This document shows, piece by piece, positions 1 to 7,983 of a stretch of DNA of 64,000 bases. A program made the position numbers and the translations under genes. Location of the stretch: the NCBI GenBank assembly GCA_028285205.1, contig JANQQA010000163.1:1-64000 (forward strand), in the 5' to 3' direction. The notes below the pieces were generated by a model. That model worked only from the letters and a program-made list of their open reading frames with translations. It had not been told where the DNA came from and made no database searches. Within the stretch, counting starts at the first letter, position 1; each line of letters starts with the position of its first letter. The stretch comes from Bythopirellula sp. GTDB taxonomy: Bacteria > Planctomycetota > Planctomycetia > Pirellulales > Lacipirellulaceae.

Positions 1-1
1 A

Positions 2-220
2 GCGTATCTCATCCTGCTGTATCGGATCGGCCAGCCAGAGCTCGCGCTCGAAGAGTACGCGCGGCTAGTCCCGGCAGGCAGTTCGCTGTCGGCCCACGCG
101 CCCACGCTGTTGCAACTGGCTGACAGCAGCGGCTGTTGGGATCGCTATCTGGAGATTTGCGCGGACCGCGACGATGCGGTCGGCTTCGCTTCGGGCATCT
201 TGGCTCGCCAACGTACGTAG
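2..220 (+). CDS. C-terminal fragment of an unidentified protein (5' end outside window)
   Basis: An open frame runs in from the left edge and stops at TAG 218-220, giving 72 residues. It reads like helical-repeat protein: Leu/Ala-rich helices such as LALEEYARL and LLQLADSSG, reminiscent of TPR repeats, ending in ILARQRT. It converges on the anti-sigma gene, with 8 bases between the two stops. The fragment is too short for a family assignment, and the TPR resemblance is an impression only. Confidence 0.55.
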   Translation, partial: AYLILLYRIGQPELALEEYARLVPAGSSLSAHAPTLLQLADSSGCWDRYLEICADRDDAVGFASGILARQRT

Positions 221-228
221 CGTGCCGA

Positions 229-1833
229 TCATTCCTCGCGCGGCGGAGGAACGTCCTCGGGTCGCGGGCCTTCGGCACGCCTACGTCTTCGCGGGCCTTC
301 CTCCTCTTCAAAATACCCAGGTCGGCGCCCGCGGGGTCCCTCGAATCCCCGTGGCGGTCCGTCCAACATGCGTCCAGGACCACCTAGTCCACGGTCACCA
401 TTGGGAGGCGGACCGAATCGCTCTCCCGGGGGCGGCTGTCCGCGAAGTCGCGGCGCACCTTCCTGGGGACCACGTCGATCCTCAGGGCGGCCCCACCGTG
501 GACTTCCGTCGCGATCTTTCCACCGTTGCCGAGCACGTCGTCCTTGGAACAACCCAATCAGCTGTTGTTGCATTTGATCCGTCGGCAACGCGAGTAGGCG
601 TTCCTTCTGAGCAGGGTCGAGTTCCTCGACAAAGAAGTTCTGCAGCTCTTCTTCAGTTGGGCGTGCCGCTCCCCGCCCGCGTGAACCGGCTCGACGCCCT
701 CTTTCCATTTGATGCAAATGCTGCAGAAACCAAGCACGCACTTGTTCCAGTTGCTGCCTTTCGTCCAGCTGTTTAAATGCCTCGCCTACATCAGGAGGTA
801 CAGCCTGGGGAATAAGTTCTTGCAACCGTTGGAATTCCTTAGGATTGTCTCTAAGGAGCTGCATCAATTCACGTCGAACCTTTTCAGGCGACATGTTCTG
901 CGGATTGCTTTCCAGCTGTTGATCCATTGCCCTCTTGAGTCGCATCATATGCGGAAAAGCTTTTCGGAACAGGTCGCGCAGTTGCTCTGGCGTGAGTTCG
1001 AATGTTCGATCCTCGAGAAACCTCTTAATACCAGTTGCTGCATCCTCGGCCTGTTGTTCGTCCGGCTGTTCTCGCAATTCGTATTGCTCGCTCGGCTCCA
1101 GCTCGTTGAGCCATTGTTGATAGACATACATCGTCGGCAGCAGTTGTTCTTGTTCGTCTGCTGCTGCGATTTCCTGATGCAAAGTTCTCAGCTCTTGCTG
1201 CCTGCTGTCAGGTAGCTCACGAAAACGGTTGAATTTTCCCCGCAAGGAGGTCTTTTCGCTTTCGTCCAGAGATTCCAGCCAATCCTGTCGCTGGTCGCTG
1301 TCGCTGATGAGCTGGTGTTCCTCCAGCTTGCTGGCCAATTGTTCTGCGCTGAGGGTGTAGCTGGTCACATCTTCGCCGAGATACTCGCGTAGATCTCGTA
1401 GAAAGTTGACACTCTCAAACTGCGAGTAGATGTCCACGTTCTGAATGATCGGCAGGTCGGCCAGCAACCGGCGATTCGGGTTCTGTGCAATAACTCGTAC
1501 CATCAGCGCCGCCAGCAGCACGGTCACCGCCAGGAGCAGGATGTTGGTCGTGTTTCGCTTGCGCCGCTGGATGGGCAAAGCGATCGTCTTCGCTTCGAGG
1601 TCATGTTGCGCGGCGTCGACGACCATTTCCATCGTGGTATTGGAAAAATCGTCGCCCACGTGCGGCATGGGTAGCTGGTCGAGAGCCGACCAGGCACGCT
1701 GAGCACTTTGCAACTCTCGGCGAAACTGCTCGTCGGAGGCGAGCTGTTGCTCGACCTGCGCACTTTCTTCCGCAGAAAGCTCGCCGTCCAGATAAGCGAC
1801 GATTCGTTCGAGTTGTTCGGGGCTCGATTTCAT
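229..1833 (-). CDS. Membrane anti-sigma-type protein with long Gln/Glu-rich domain and basic Arg/Pro/Gly tail
   Basis: This 534-residue protein starts 8 bases after the stop of an ECF sigma factor gene, so the two are almost certainly one transcript. Residues 1-60 resemble the N-terminal helical domain of planctomycete anti-sigma factors (YLDGELSAEE, then a helix rich in Glu and Gln), but I see no HxxxCxxC zinc motif. One membrane segment lies at about 97-116. Residues 150-430 are charged and probably helical, very rich in Gln, Glu and Arg. The last 100 residues are low-complexity Arg/Pro/Gly. The likely role, by context, is to hold the sigma factor at the membrane and release it on an envelope signal. 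The long extracytoplasmic part is much larger than in ordinary anti-sigma factors. Confidence 0.8.
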   Translation of the reverse strand: MKSSPEQLERIVAYLDGELSAEESAQVEQQLASDEQFRRELQSAQRAWSALDQLPMPHVGDDFSNTTMEMVVDAAQHDLEAKTIALPIQRRKRNTTNILLLAVTVLLAALMVRVIAQNPNRRLLADLPIIQNVDIYSQFESVNFLRDLREYLGEDVTSYTLSAEQLASKLEEHQLISDSDQRQDWLESLDESEKTSLRGKFNRFRELPDSRQQELRTLHQEIAAADEQEQLLPTMYVYQQWLNELEPSEQYELREQPDEQQAEDAATGIKRFLEDRTFELTPEQLRDLFRKAFPHMMRLKRAMDQQLESNPQNMSPEKVRRELMQLLRDNPKEFQRLQELIPQAVPPDVGEAFKQLDERQQLEQVRAWFLQHLHQMERGRRAGSRGRGAARPTEEELQNFFVEELDPAQKERLLALPTDQMQQQLIGLFQGRRARQRWKDRDGSPRWGRPEDRRGPQEGAPRLRGQPPPGERFGPPPNGDRGLGGPGRMLDGPPRGFEGPRGRRPGYFEEEEGPRRRRRAEGPRPEDVPPPREE

Positions 1834-1841
1834 TTTCGTGA

Positions 1842-2474
1842 TTACAGTTTTGCGCCCTGCTGGAGGTAGGGCTCCAGCACTTCGCGCAGGTTGGCCCGTG
1901 CACGCGATAGCAACGACTTAATCGCCGACGGGCTTTGTTCCATGACTTCGGCGATTTCTTCGTAGCTAAGGTGTTCAAATTTGTTCAGCAGCACCGCCAT
2001 CCGCTGACGTTCGTTAAGCGTCGAGACGGCGATTTTTACCACTTCGCTCAGTTCCGCCTTATCGAGCTGTCGTGTTGGCATCAAGCCACTTGCCGCCAGC
2101 GCTTTGGCGGCCAGGGGGTTGCCGCCCAACTCGCCACTTTCGGTGCCCACGAGATTCACTTCCTTGCGTCTTGATAAACCGCGCAGTGCATTCGACGCGA
2201 CGTTGTTGGCGATCGTATACATCCAGGTGGAAAACTTCGAGCCCGGCACATACCGCTTACGTGCTCGGTAAATCCGCAGAAACACGTCTTGTGCCAGATC
2301 CTCCGCCAGGTCTTGCTTGCCCACCAGATGCGTCATCAGCGCGACCAATCGGCTTTGGTACCGCTGCATCAGTTCCTCGAACGCGCCAGCATCGTCATCG
2401 CGCACCTGAAGCATCAAGCGCACGTCAGGGTCCTGCGCCGTGTAGCGCTGGGCGGTGGATTCGCTGATAGCCAA
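1842..2474 (-). CDS. ECF-type RNA polymerase sigma factor (pair 1)
   Basis: This 210-residue protein has the two-domain layout of sigma-70 family ECF factors. Region 2 lies at about 30-100 (AEDLAQDVFLRIYRAR, then FSTWMYTIANNVASN, the core-binding and -10 recognition helices). Region 4 lies at about 150-205 (LNERQRMAVLL, LSYEEIAEVM, SAIKSLLSRARANLRE, a helix-turn-helix for the -35 element). A linker of about 30 residues separates them, slightly longer than usual. The gene directly precedes the membrane anti-sigma-type gene, which suggests a signal-controlled pair. The target regulon cannot be read from the sequence. Confidence 0.93.
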   Translation of the reverse strand: MAISESTAQRYTAQDPDVRLMLQVRDDDAGAFEELMQRYQSRLVALMTHLVGKQDLAEDLAQDVFLRIYRARKRYVPGSKFSTWMYTIANNVASNALRGLSRRKEVNLVGTESGELGGNPLAAKALAASGLMPTRQLDKAELSEVVKIAVSTLNERQRMAVLLNKFEHLSYEEIAEVMEQSPSAIKSLLSRARANLREVLEPYLQQGAKL

Positions 2475-2654
2475 ACGGTGTGTCTCCAGCTGTCGCAGAA
2501 TGGCGGATCGTGTCTCAGTCTACCAGCAAACCTGGCCAGTTTGCAGGCACACAGGTGAAACACCGCGGCGACGAAAGAGTTTCTCGTCACCCGCGAGAAG
2601 TTGACTCCGACTGCAGAAAAGGGAACTCGGCTCCTCGATTCCCTTGCATTTTGG

Positions 2655-2660
2655 TATAAT
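2655..2660 (+). promoter_or_regulatory. Extended -10 box (TGGTATAAT)
   Basis: A perfect TATAAT preceded by TGn matches the extended -10 consensus of the housekeeping sigma factor. No convincing -35 box is placed. The expected transcription start (about 2667) is only a few bases before the ATG at 2670, so the message would be almost leaderless. Confidence 0.5.
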
Positions 2661-2669
2661 GAGGGCACG

Positions 2670-3578
2670 ATGAGATGTTTCTTGTTGTGCCTGCCGATCG
2701 CGCTGTTGCAGCTTGTTGCCTGGCAGCAAGCCTGGTGTCGGCCTCCAGACCAAGTGGCCGGTTCGCCGATACCGCCACTGCAAAAGCCCACACCGCGTCG
2801 GTCGGTAGCTGACACACCCAGTGGGCGCGATAATCTCTGGCTTCAATGGCGGCAGCCAGCTCGTTCGAAACAGCCTGCCCAGCCCGCGAAGAAGCAGACC
2901 ACAGAAGAGCAGGCCAAGCCCCGTGACGACGCCGAGCAGTATCGGGAAGATCTGCAAACGCTCTGGGATAGCCGCGAGATGCAGATCGCCGTCGCAACGG
3001 TCAAGGAGTTTTGTCGGCGTGCCGCGCAGACCAGTCCGGCAGAGGGTGAGCAGTTTCTGACCAAACTGGCGGAGCTATCGCCAGACGAGCAGCAAGACTG
3101 GCTCAAGCGATTTCAGACGCGGCGATTAAGCGTAGCGCTCGGTCGACAAGTAGACGCGCTGACGCGACAAATCCGGGTTGAGCGATCGCTCAATGCAGGC
3201 CGTCGGGCCGCGCTAAACGTCGCCGAGATGCGCCGACAGTCGACGGCAACGGCACAGGCGTCTTCGACCCCAAAGCCATTCATCCAACTTCCTTCGTTGG
3301 GAGTGGAAGCGATCACCGAACAGTTTGGTGTCAGTTATGACCCGCTGGAGGCGGTCGTCGATCCTGTGAGCCCGCGCGGTTATCGACGCAAAGTGGCTGC
3401 CGCTATGAGTTTGCCAGGCGACTTGCCGCGCAGCGATGCGCGCAATTTCATTCGTGGCGAGGAAGGTGTCGACTTTGGTGAATGGGCCACCACCAAGAAC
3501 GCTCAGCCACCCGGACTGGCGGCTCCCGCGCCCGGTGCTCTCCCAGCGCCACCGGGTGCTGTCCCAGCACCGCCGTGA
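2670..3578 (+). CDS. Secreted hypothetical protein
   Basis: This 302-residue protein starts with MRCFLLCLPIALLQLVAW, a clear signal peptide, followed by a Pro/Gln/Lys-rich stretch. The central part (about 90-200) is helical and charged (EQYREDLQTLWDSREMQIAV). The C-terminus is a Pro/Ala/Gly repeat (PGALPAPPGAVPAPP). The longer frame begins at 2601, but I chose ATG 2670 because the signal peptide begins exactly there. It is divergent from the ECF sigma gene. I do not recognise the family; it is probably a periplasmic or envelope protein. Confidence 0.75.
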   Translation: MRCFLLCLPIALLQLVAWQQAWCRPPDQVAGSPIPPLQKPTPRRSVADTPSGRDNLWLQWRQPARSKQPAQPAKKQTTEEQAKPRDDAEQYREDLQTLWDSREMQIAVATVKEFCRRAAQTSPAEGEQFLTKLAELSPDEQQDWLKRFQTRRLSVALGRQVDALTRQIRVERSLNAGRRAALNVAEMRRQSTATAQASSTPKPFIQLPSLGVEAITEQFGVSYDPLEAVVDPVSPRGYRRKVAAAMSLPGDLPRSDARNFIRGEEGVDFGEWATTKNAQPPGLAAPAPGALPAPPGAVPAPP

Positions 3579-3598
3579 ACTTACCATCGCCAATCTAA

Positions 3599-4099
3599 CT
3601 AGGCGTTCACCGCGTAGTTGGCTGCCGACTCATCGTCGAACCAGACCGCGTAGAAGATAATCAGCCCACCTAATGCGGCAAAGCCCACGCAGAAGTAGAG
3701 TCGGAACTGCGGCGTCGCATCGGGCATTGCCGAGACCGGCACGTACGTGCCGTAGGCGGGTGCGCCGTTAATGCTCGGCTGATCGGAATGGTATTTGACC
3801 GTAATCGATTGTCCTTCGGAGAGGCCAGCAAAATCTGCTTCGCTAATGTTGTTGTGCTCGCCGGTCTGGGTCGAACCGTCTTCCGCCACAAACGAGAAGT
3901 CCATGTCGTAGGTCGTATTGAGCGTACCCGCCAACGCGTGCCGCAGCTGGGTCGCGGTCAGGTGCGTGACCGTACCGGTGGTCGTCACGTCTCGTTTTTC
4001 CTCGGGTACCGTGCCAAAGTCGTTGATCGCATTGTAGACGCCAAATGCACCAAAACAGACCATGCCGATGCCAAGAATGAGAACTTTGATGTTGCCCAT
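3599..4099 (-). CDS. DUF3592-like membrane protein
   Basis: The start chosen is ATG 4099 (MGNIKVLILG), which has GGAGG 11 bases upstream; the open frame extends further to 4276. The 166-residue product has a membrane segment at each end (about 4-25 and 135-155) around a soluble domain. That domain has the pattern of DUF3592 proteins: a short beta-rich unit with VTHLTATQL, YDMDFSFVAEDG, ISEADFAGLSEGQSITVKYHSDQP and a second helix. The motif 'G.sITVkYhpdnP' is the family hallmark. The function of DUF3592 is unknown. It converges on the previous gene with only about 20 bases between stops. Confidence 0.78.
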   Translation of the reverse strand: MGNIKVLILGIGMVCFGAFGVYNAINDFGTVPEEKRDVTTTGTVTHLTATQLRHALAGTLNTTYDMDFSFVAEDGSTQTGEHNNISEADFAGLSEGQSITVKYHSDQPSINGAPAYGTYVPVSAMPDATPQFRLYFCVGFAALGGLIIFYAVWFDDESAANYAVNA

Positions 4100-4386
4100 G
4101 ACCGAACGAGCCTCCATTGCAGTGAAGAGCTGACGAGCAAGTGATTCAGATGAGTGCCTGGGTGTTTTCGACACCGTGTTCAGAAAGCCTACCTTTTTCT
4201 TGCCTTGTGCACGCGAATCCAGCGATTCGGCTTGCTTGTACAATCGGACTGATCGGTAGAGCTGGCCAGCAAACAAAATTTTTCTTCATAGCCAGCGATG
4301 GTGCTCGGAAGTTTCCGGGTGAATTACCCCATGTTTGAGTAGTAGCTTTTCTACGCTCATCTCTTGTCTAGTCGGGGGGAACGACC

Positions 4387-4959
4387 GTGATCATCGTCTG
4401 GGGCACGAAGCTGTACGGAAAGGTCGACGAAATCGAAGGCGTGGGGTACGTCGCGACGCAGTTTGGTCATCTGTTTTGGATCCCGCTAATTCCGCTGAAT
4501 TCGTTCTTCGTGACGCGAGATGGCAGGCACGAATTCGAAGGCACGCCGATTGGGCTCCACGGCAAGTCGGTGTTGGCCGGATATGGCCGAGTGTTTTCAG
4601 TGCTGTTTATCTTGGCAGGTCTTGGTGCAACCAACGCTCTGTTTAACCCTCATGAAGTGCTTGAGCCGGAAAAGATCCGGTCGACCAAAATCACGATCGC
4701 ACTCGGTGTGATGGCGATTCCCGTCTGCATCGCTTGCTATCTCCGCTCGGTACGTTTTGCGAACTACGCGACCGCAACGAACTTGGCCAACAAGTTGGAC
4801 CTCGACGAGCGCCTGCGAACGTGCATCGAATTCTACTACGACCAGATCAGCGAAGAAGAAGCCGAACGCCGTATCGATGCGATCAACAACGACGACGGTT
4901 CCGAGTGGCAAGGCGACGACGAGCTGACAGAGATCTACCAGCGCTACATGTCGGCGTGA
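4387..4959 (+). CDS. Conserved membrane protein with two transmembrane segments
   Basis: This 190-residue protein begins MIIVWGTKLYGKVDEIEGVGY, followed by a cytoplasm-like N-terminal domain (TQFGHLFWIPLIPL). Two hydrophobic segments lie at about 67-85 and 104-122. The acidic C-terminal helix region (YDQISEEEAERRIDAI) ends at residue 190. I recall similar proteins with the 'G.KlyGkvd.v.g..yVaTqF.hl..iPliP..s' start in planctomycetes and other bacteria, often joined to a zinc ribbon that is absent here. Function is unknown. Its 3' end overlaps the stop of the convergent PEP-CTERM gene by 16 bases. Confidence 0.8.
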   Translation: MIIVWGTKLYGKVDEIEGVGYVATQFGHLFWIPLIPLNSFFVTRDGRHEFEGTPIGLHGKSVLAGYGRVFSVLFILAGLGATNALFNPHEVLEPEKIRSTKITIALGVMAIPVCIACYLRSVRFANYATATNLANKLDLDERLRTCIEFYYDQISEEEAERRIDAINNDDGSEWQGDDELTEIYQRYMSA

Positions 4960-5669
4960 GTTGCTGGCGACCGGCGAGAACGCAACGTGGCAATCAGAGT
5001 CACAACGGCCACCGATAGAACCATTGCGGTCGCAGGCTCCGGCACAAGAATGGTGGTGGCAAGGACGAGCGGGCCCCGAGGCGTGTCGAAGGGACCGACG
5101 TTCTGACTATGCTGCGACGAGAAGGCACCGTACGGGGAAACGGGATTTTCCTCATCAATGCTGTTGTCCACTAGCCAACCGCAGCAATATTGACTTGCTC
5201 CGACAAGGCGAACCGTCGAATCAAGTGCTGGCAAAAAACCCACAGCTTGTCCCGTGAAATCCTCGGAGAAAAGGTCTTGGTTCGCGAACAGCAGCGTCAG
5301 TCTTCGAGCGTGGCCAGGATGAAGTACGATAGCTTCTTCGGTTGCAACCATCGGAGGAGGTGCAGCAGGGAGCTCTGACCCGTAATCTTCGTACTCAATC
5401 ATGTGCAGCAATGTATATCCAAATAGACCACTGATGGTTTTCTCACCGCTCGGAGAAGTGAAACGCAGTTCCCAGTTCAGCAAGTTTTCAGGCCAGATCT
5501 GGCCAATCGTTCCGTCAGTTTTGATCCAACCTCCGTCAAGAGACCATCCTTCAGAGATGCCGTGACGTGGAACGATATCGTAGATGATTCCCGCTACTGC
5601 ATAGTTTGAGGCAAGCAAGGAAATCGCTGCGAGAGCGACCGCAAGTCGTACGTTGAGCATTGGATCCAT
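4944..5669 (-). CDS. PEP-CTERM sorting-domain secreted protein
   Basis: This 241-residue protein carries an N-terminal signal peptide (LAVALAAISLLASNYAVA, about residues 8-26) and a C-terminal sorting tag: VPEPATAMV, a hydrophobic stretch, then LRSRRS. This is the PEP-CTERM arrangement (Val-Pro-Glu-Pro, membrane helix, Arg cluster) that is recognised and cut by an exosortase during export. The middle is beta-rich with no recognised domain (SLDGGWIKTDGTIGQIW, PGHARRLTLLF). The substrate or partner is unknown. Its 3' end overlaps the stop of the convergent membrane-protein gene. Confidence 0.88.
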   Translation of the reverse strand: MDPMLNVRLAVALAAISLLASNYAVAGIIYDIVPRHGISEGWSLDGGWIKTDGTIGQIWPENLLNWELRFTSPSGEKTISGLFGYTLLHMIEYEDYGSELPAAPPPMVATEEAIVLHPGHARRLTLLFANQDLFSEDFTGQAVGFLPALDSTVRLVGASQYCCGWLVDNSIDEENPVSPYGAFSSQHSQNVGPFDTPRGPLVLATTILVPEPATAMVLSVAVVTLIATLRSRRSPATHADM

Positions 5670-5742
5670 CCTTGCTCAGAAGAGATAATATGAACGCGAG
5701 GCGACGCCGTAGACCGCTTGGCTCCGGTCGAGGGAAGTGACT

Positions 5743-6510
5743 CTACAGCAAACTCTCCAACAACAGCCGAATCTTCCGCATCTCGGCACGGTGGTCGAGA
5801 CCTTCGATGGGGGGGACTTGCACGGACAGCGCGCGGTTGTACTTTTCCGCTTCTAGTTGGCTGATCAGTTTGCCGTAGTCGATTTCACCTTGGCCGATGC
5901 GAACGTGCATTTCCGTCTTGGTCGAGTCGCGCAGGTGCGCGTGATAGACGTACGGCATGACTTTGGAAAAGTCGCGACCTTGTCGTGGACCCGTGATGTA
6001 GTGCGTCGGATCGAGGCACAAGCCTAGGCCCTTCACGTTGTCGCACAGGACGGTGGCGGTATCGGGGTCTTCGGTCATGCAACCGATTTCGGTTTTCAGC
6101 GCCACCAGGCAGCCTTCCAGCGAGGCGATCTTCACCAGCTCGCGGAGGCGTTCGATCTCTTCGTTAAACGGTGTGCCCAATTCCGCGGCGGGTACGACCA
6201 AGGGTACGACTTTCAGTGCTTTGGCCAATTTGCAGCAGGCGGCGAACTGCTCGTAGTACAGCTCACCCTGCAGCGGGCGGCCATCGACGGTCTGCTCAAC
6301 GCTTAGTGCCGCGACGGCCAGTCGCTTAACGTCTCCGCAGCGATCGATGGCGGGTTCCAGTCCTGCTAGCACCTCGGACGGACGAATCCAGCTGATGCCT
6401 TCCTCGTGAACCGGTAGCTCGACGGCCGAGAACTCCAAGTCGACCAACTTGGACGGGGCCTCTTCCTTATCTGCCGGCGGGAAACACTCTATTGAAGCGC
6501 AAACGAACAA
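5743..6510 (-). CDS. Sugar phosphate isomerase/epimerase family TIM-barrel protein
   Basis: This 255-residue protein matches the AP-endonuclease-2/xylose-isomerase-like TIM-barrel family in length and pattern. It has the strands and metal-site regions LVALKTEIGC (Glu), LGLCLDPTHYITGP (Asp and His), YVYHAHLRDS (His..Arg-Asp) and a final VQVPPI. In several characterised relatives a divalent metal is held by Glu, Asp, His and Glu; the last Glu is not obvious here because QVPP replaces the usual 'E'. The reaction is not predictable from sequence. The start is TTG or ATG near 6510 (MFVCASIECF). Confidence 0.8.
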   Translation of the reverse strand: MFVCASIECFPPADKEEAPSKLVDLEFSAVELPVHEEGISWIRPSEVLAGLEPAIDRCGDVKRLAVAALSVEQTVDGRPLQGELYYEQFAACCKLAKALKVVPLVVPAAELGTPFNEEIERLRELVKIASLEGCLVALKTEIGCMTEDPDTATVLCDNVKGLGLCLDPTHYITGPRQGRDFSKVMPYVYHAHLRDSTKTEMHVRIGQGEIDYGKLISQLEAEKYNRALSVQVPPIEGLDHRAEMRKIRLLLESLL

Positions 6511-6809
6511 CGCAAATACTCCTTTATTCTCACAATTGCCAACCGCAAATCGAACGGGCCAGAAGTTGCTTGACGAAGCTGCTCAGACGGGTGACCCGTA
6601 CGATTACTGTAGCGGGAATGGTGTCTCAGTGGCAACAGCACGCTCCGTGATTGCACAATGACCAAGCCCCAATGTCCACTGAAAGACTGGCGTCTGCTTC
6701 AATACTATTGGCGACAGGGGTTGCGGCATTGGACGTTTCCCTGGGATTGCTAGCCCAGTAAAATGGTTTGCTTTCCCGTTCTTCCTTTGCCCCAAGCGGA
6801 GCAATTACT
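6511..6809. other. Intergenic region between divergent genes
   Basis: About 300 bases separate the epimerase-like gene (minus) from sppA (plus). It must hold promoters for both. A TAAAAT sequence (6759-6764) could be a -10 box for sppA, but I cannot place a good -35. Open frames reading through this stretch look like noise. Confidence 0.3.
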
Positions 6810-7889
6810 ATGTCGATCCCGTCCCCCGAGTCGCCCAGTGGCCAGCCCCAGCCCGCGCCGCAGATTATCGTGCAGCAGCAGACCAGTGCGTTTGGTCGTT
6901 ACGGCAAAATCTTGGCCGTCCTGCTTGGTTTCGCGGTGATGACAATTTTCGGCCTGACGTCCAGCTACCAGCGCTACTTCAGCCCGCCTGACGGACCGCA
7001 AGAAAAGTACCATTCGCTGAGCAAGACCGCGGAAAAGAAGATCGCGATCGTCGACGTATCGGGCACGATTATGGACGGCGAGGGCTTCGTCAAAAAGCAG
7101 CTTGATCGGATTCGCAGCGACGACAAGGTCGTCGGGATCGTGCTACGCATCAACTCACCGGGCGGTACCGTCACGGGAAGCGATTATCTGTACCACCATG
7201 TCCGCGAACTCTGCGAAGAAAAATCGCTACCGATGGTCGTGAGCATGGGGGGCATGTGTGCTAGCGGTGGTTACTACATTGCGATGGCGGTCGGCGACGA
7301 GGAGGACGCGATTTTCGCGGAACCGACGACCTGGACTGGCTCGATTGGGGTGGTCATTCCGCATTACGACTTCTCAGGCATGCTTGAGAACTTCAATGTC
7401 AAAGACGATTCGATCGCCAGCCATAAGTACAAGCTGATGGGCAGCCCGACACGCAAGCTCGACCCCGAAGAGCGTGCCGAGGAACGTGAATTGTTTCAGG
7501 AGCTGGTCGATTTGAGCTTCGAGGGCTTCAAGGAGATCGTTCGCAATGGCCGACCGAAATTGCGAGAAGATGAAGCGGCGCTCGATGCGGTGGCGACGGG
7601 TCAGATTTTCACAGCCAAACAAGCACTCGAAAAGGGCTTGGTCGACAAGATCGGCTTCCTCGAAGAGGCGATCGAGCGCGTCGCGGAGCTAGCCAGCGTC
7701 GACGTCGACAACGTGCGCTGCGTAAAATACAACCAACCAATGCCCTCGCTATCGTCGCTGCTTGGCGCTGAAGCACGCTCGCCCAACCTACTCGGCGGCG
7801 ACCTGCAGAGCTTTTTGGATCTGACGGCACCGCGAGCCTATTATCTATGTACGTGGCTACCGTCGATTCTGTCGAACACGCAGCGGTAG
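6810..7889 (+). CDS. sppA: Signal peptide peptidase SppA, S49 family
   Basis: The start is ATG 6810 (MSIPSPESPSGQ), with GGAG 9 bases upstream; the frame is open further back. The 359-residue protein has a Pro/Gln-rich N-terminus, one membrane helix (about 33-55) and one S49 peptidase domain. The motifs seen are INSPGGTVTGSDYLYHHV, the nucleophile region MCASGGYYIAMA, then TWTGSIGVV and the lysine region HKYKLMGSPTRKLDP. Ser and Lys form the catalytic dyad of this family. It is single-domain, as in most non-proteobacterial SppA. It is expected to degrade signal peptides in the membrane. rlmN follows. Confidence 0.9.
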   Translation: MSIPSPESPSGQPQPAPQIIVQQQTSAFGRYGKILAVLLGFAVMTIFGLTSSYQRYFSPPDGPQEKYHSLSKTAEKKIAIVDVSGTIMDGEGFVKKQLDRIRSDDKVVGIVLRINSPGGTVTGSDYLYHHVRELCEEKSLPMVVSMGGMCASGGYYIAMAVGDEEDAIFAEPTTWTGSIGVVIPHYDFSGMLENFNVKDDSIASHKYKLMGSPTRKLDPEERAEERELFQELVDLSFEGFKEIVRNGRPKLREDEAALDAVATGQIFTAKQALEKGLVDKIGFLEEAIERVAELASVDVDNVRCVKYNQPMPSLSSLLGAEARSPNLLGGDLQSFLDLTAPRAYYLCTWLPSILSNTQR

Positions 7890-7893
7890 TCGT

Positions 7894-7963
7894 TTGAACC
7901 GCCAAGGACGCCAAGAGCGCCAAGGAAGAGAACTCCGGCGGCCGTGGCGTCCTTGGCGGTCAA
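7894..7963. repeat. Long imperfect palindrome between sppA and rlmN
   Basis: The left arm at 7894-7913 and right arm at 7945-7963 are reverse complements over about 19 bases (core CCGCCAAGGACGCCA) with one bulged A. The loop also contains GCGCCAAGG. The wording 'CGCCAAG' repeated in palindromes is a dispersed element type in planctomycete genomes. It may end the sppA transcript, although it has no T-tract, and it overlaps the longest possible rlmN frame. Confidence 0.8.
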
Positions 7964-7983
7964 CTTACGTCGGGAATTTACTC

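Noticed and set aside
9-776. Open frames on both strands over the tail of the anti-sigma gene (124, 83 and 200 codons)
   Set aside because: They are Arg/Pro/Ser-rich shadows of the repetitive Arg/Pro/Gly coding sequence; no family-like motif and no ribosome site.
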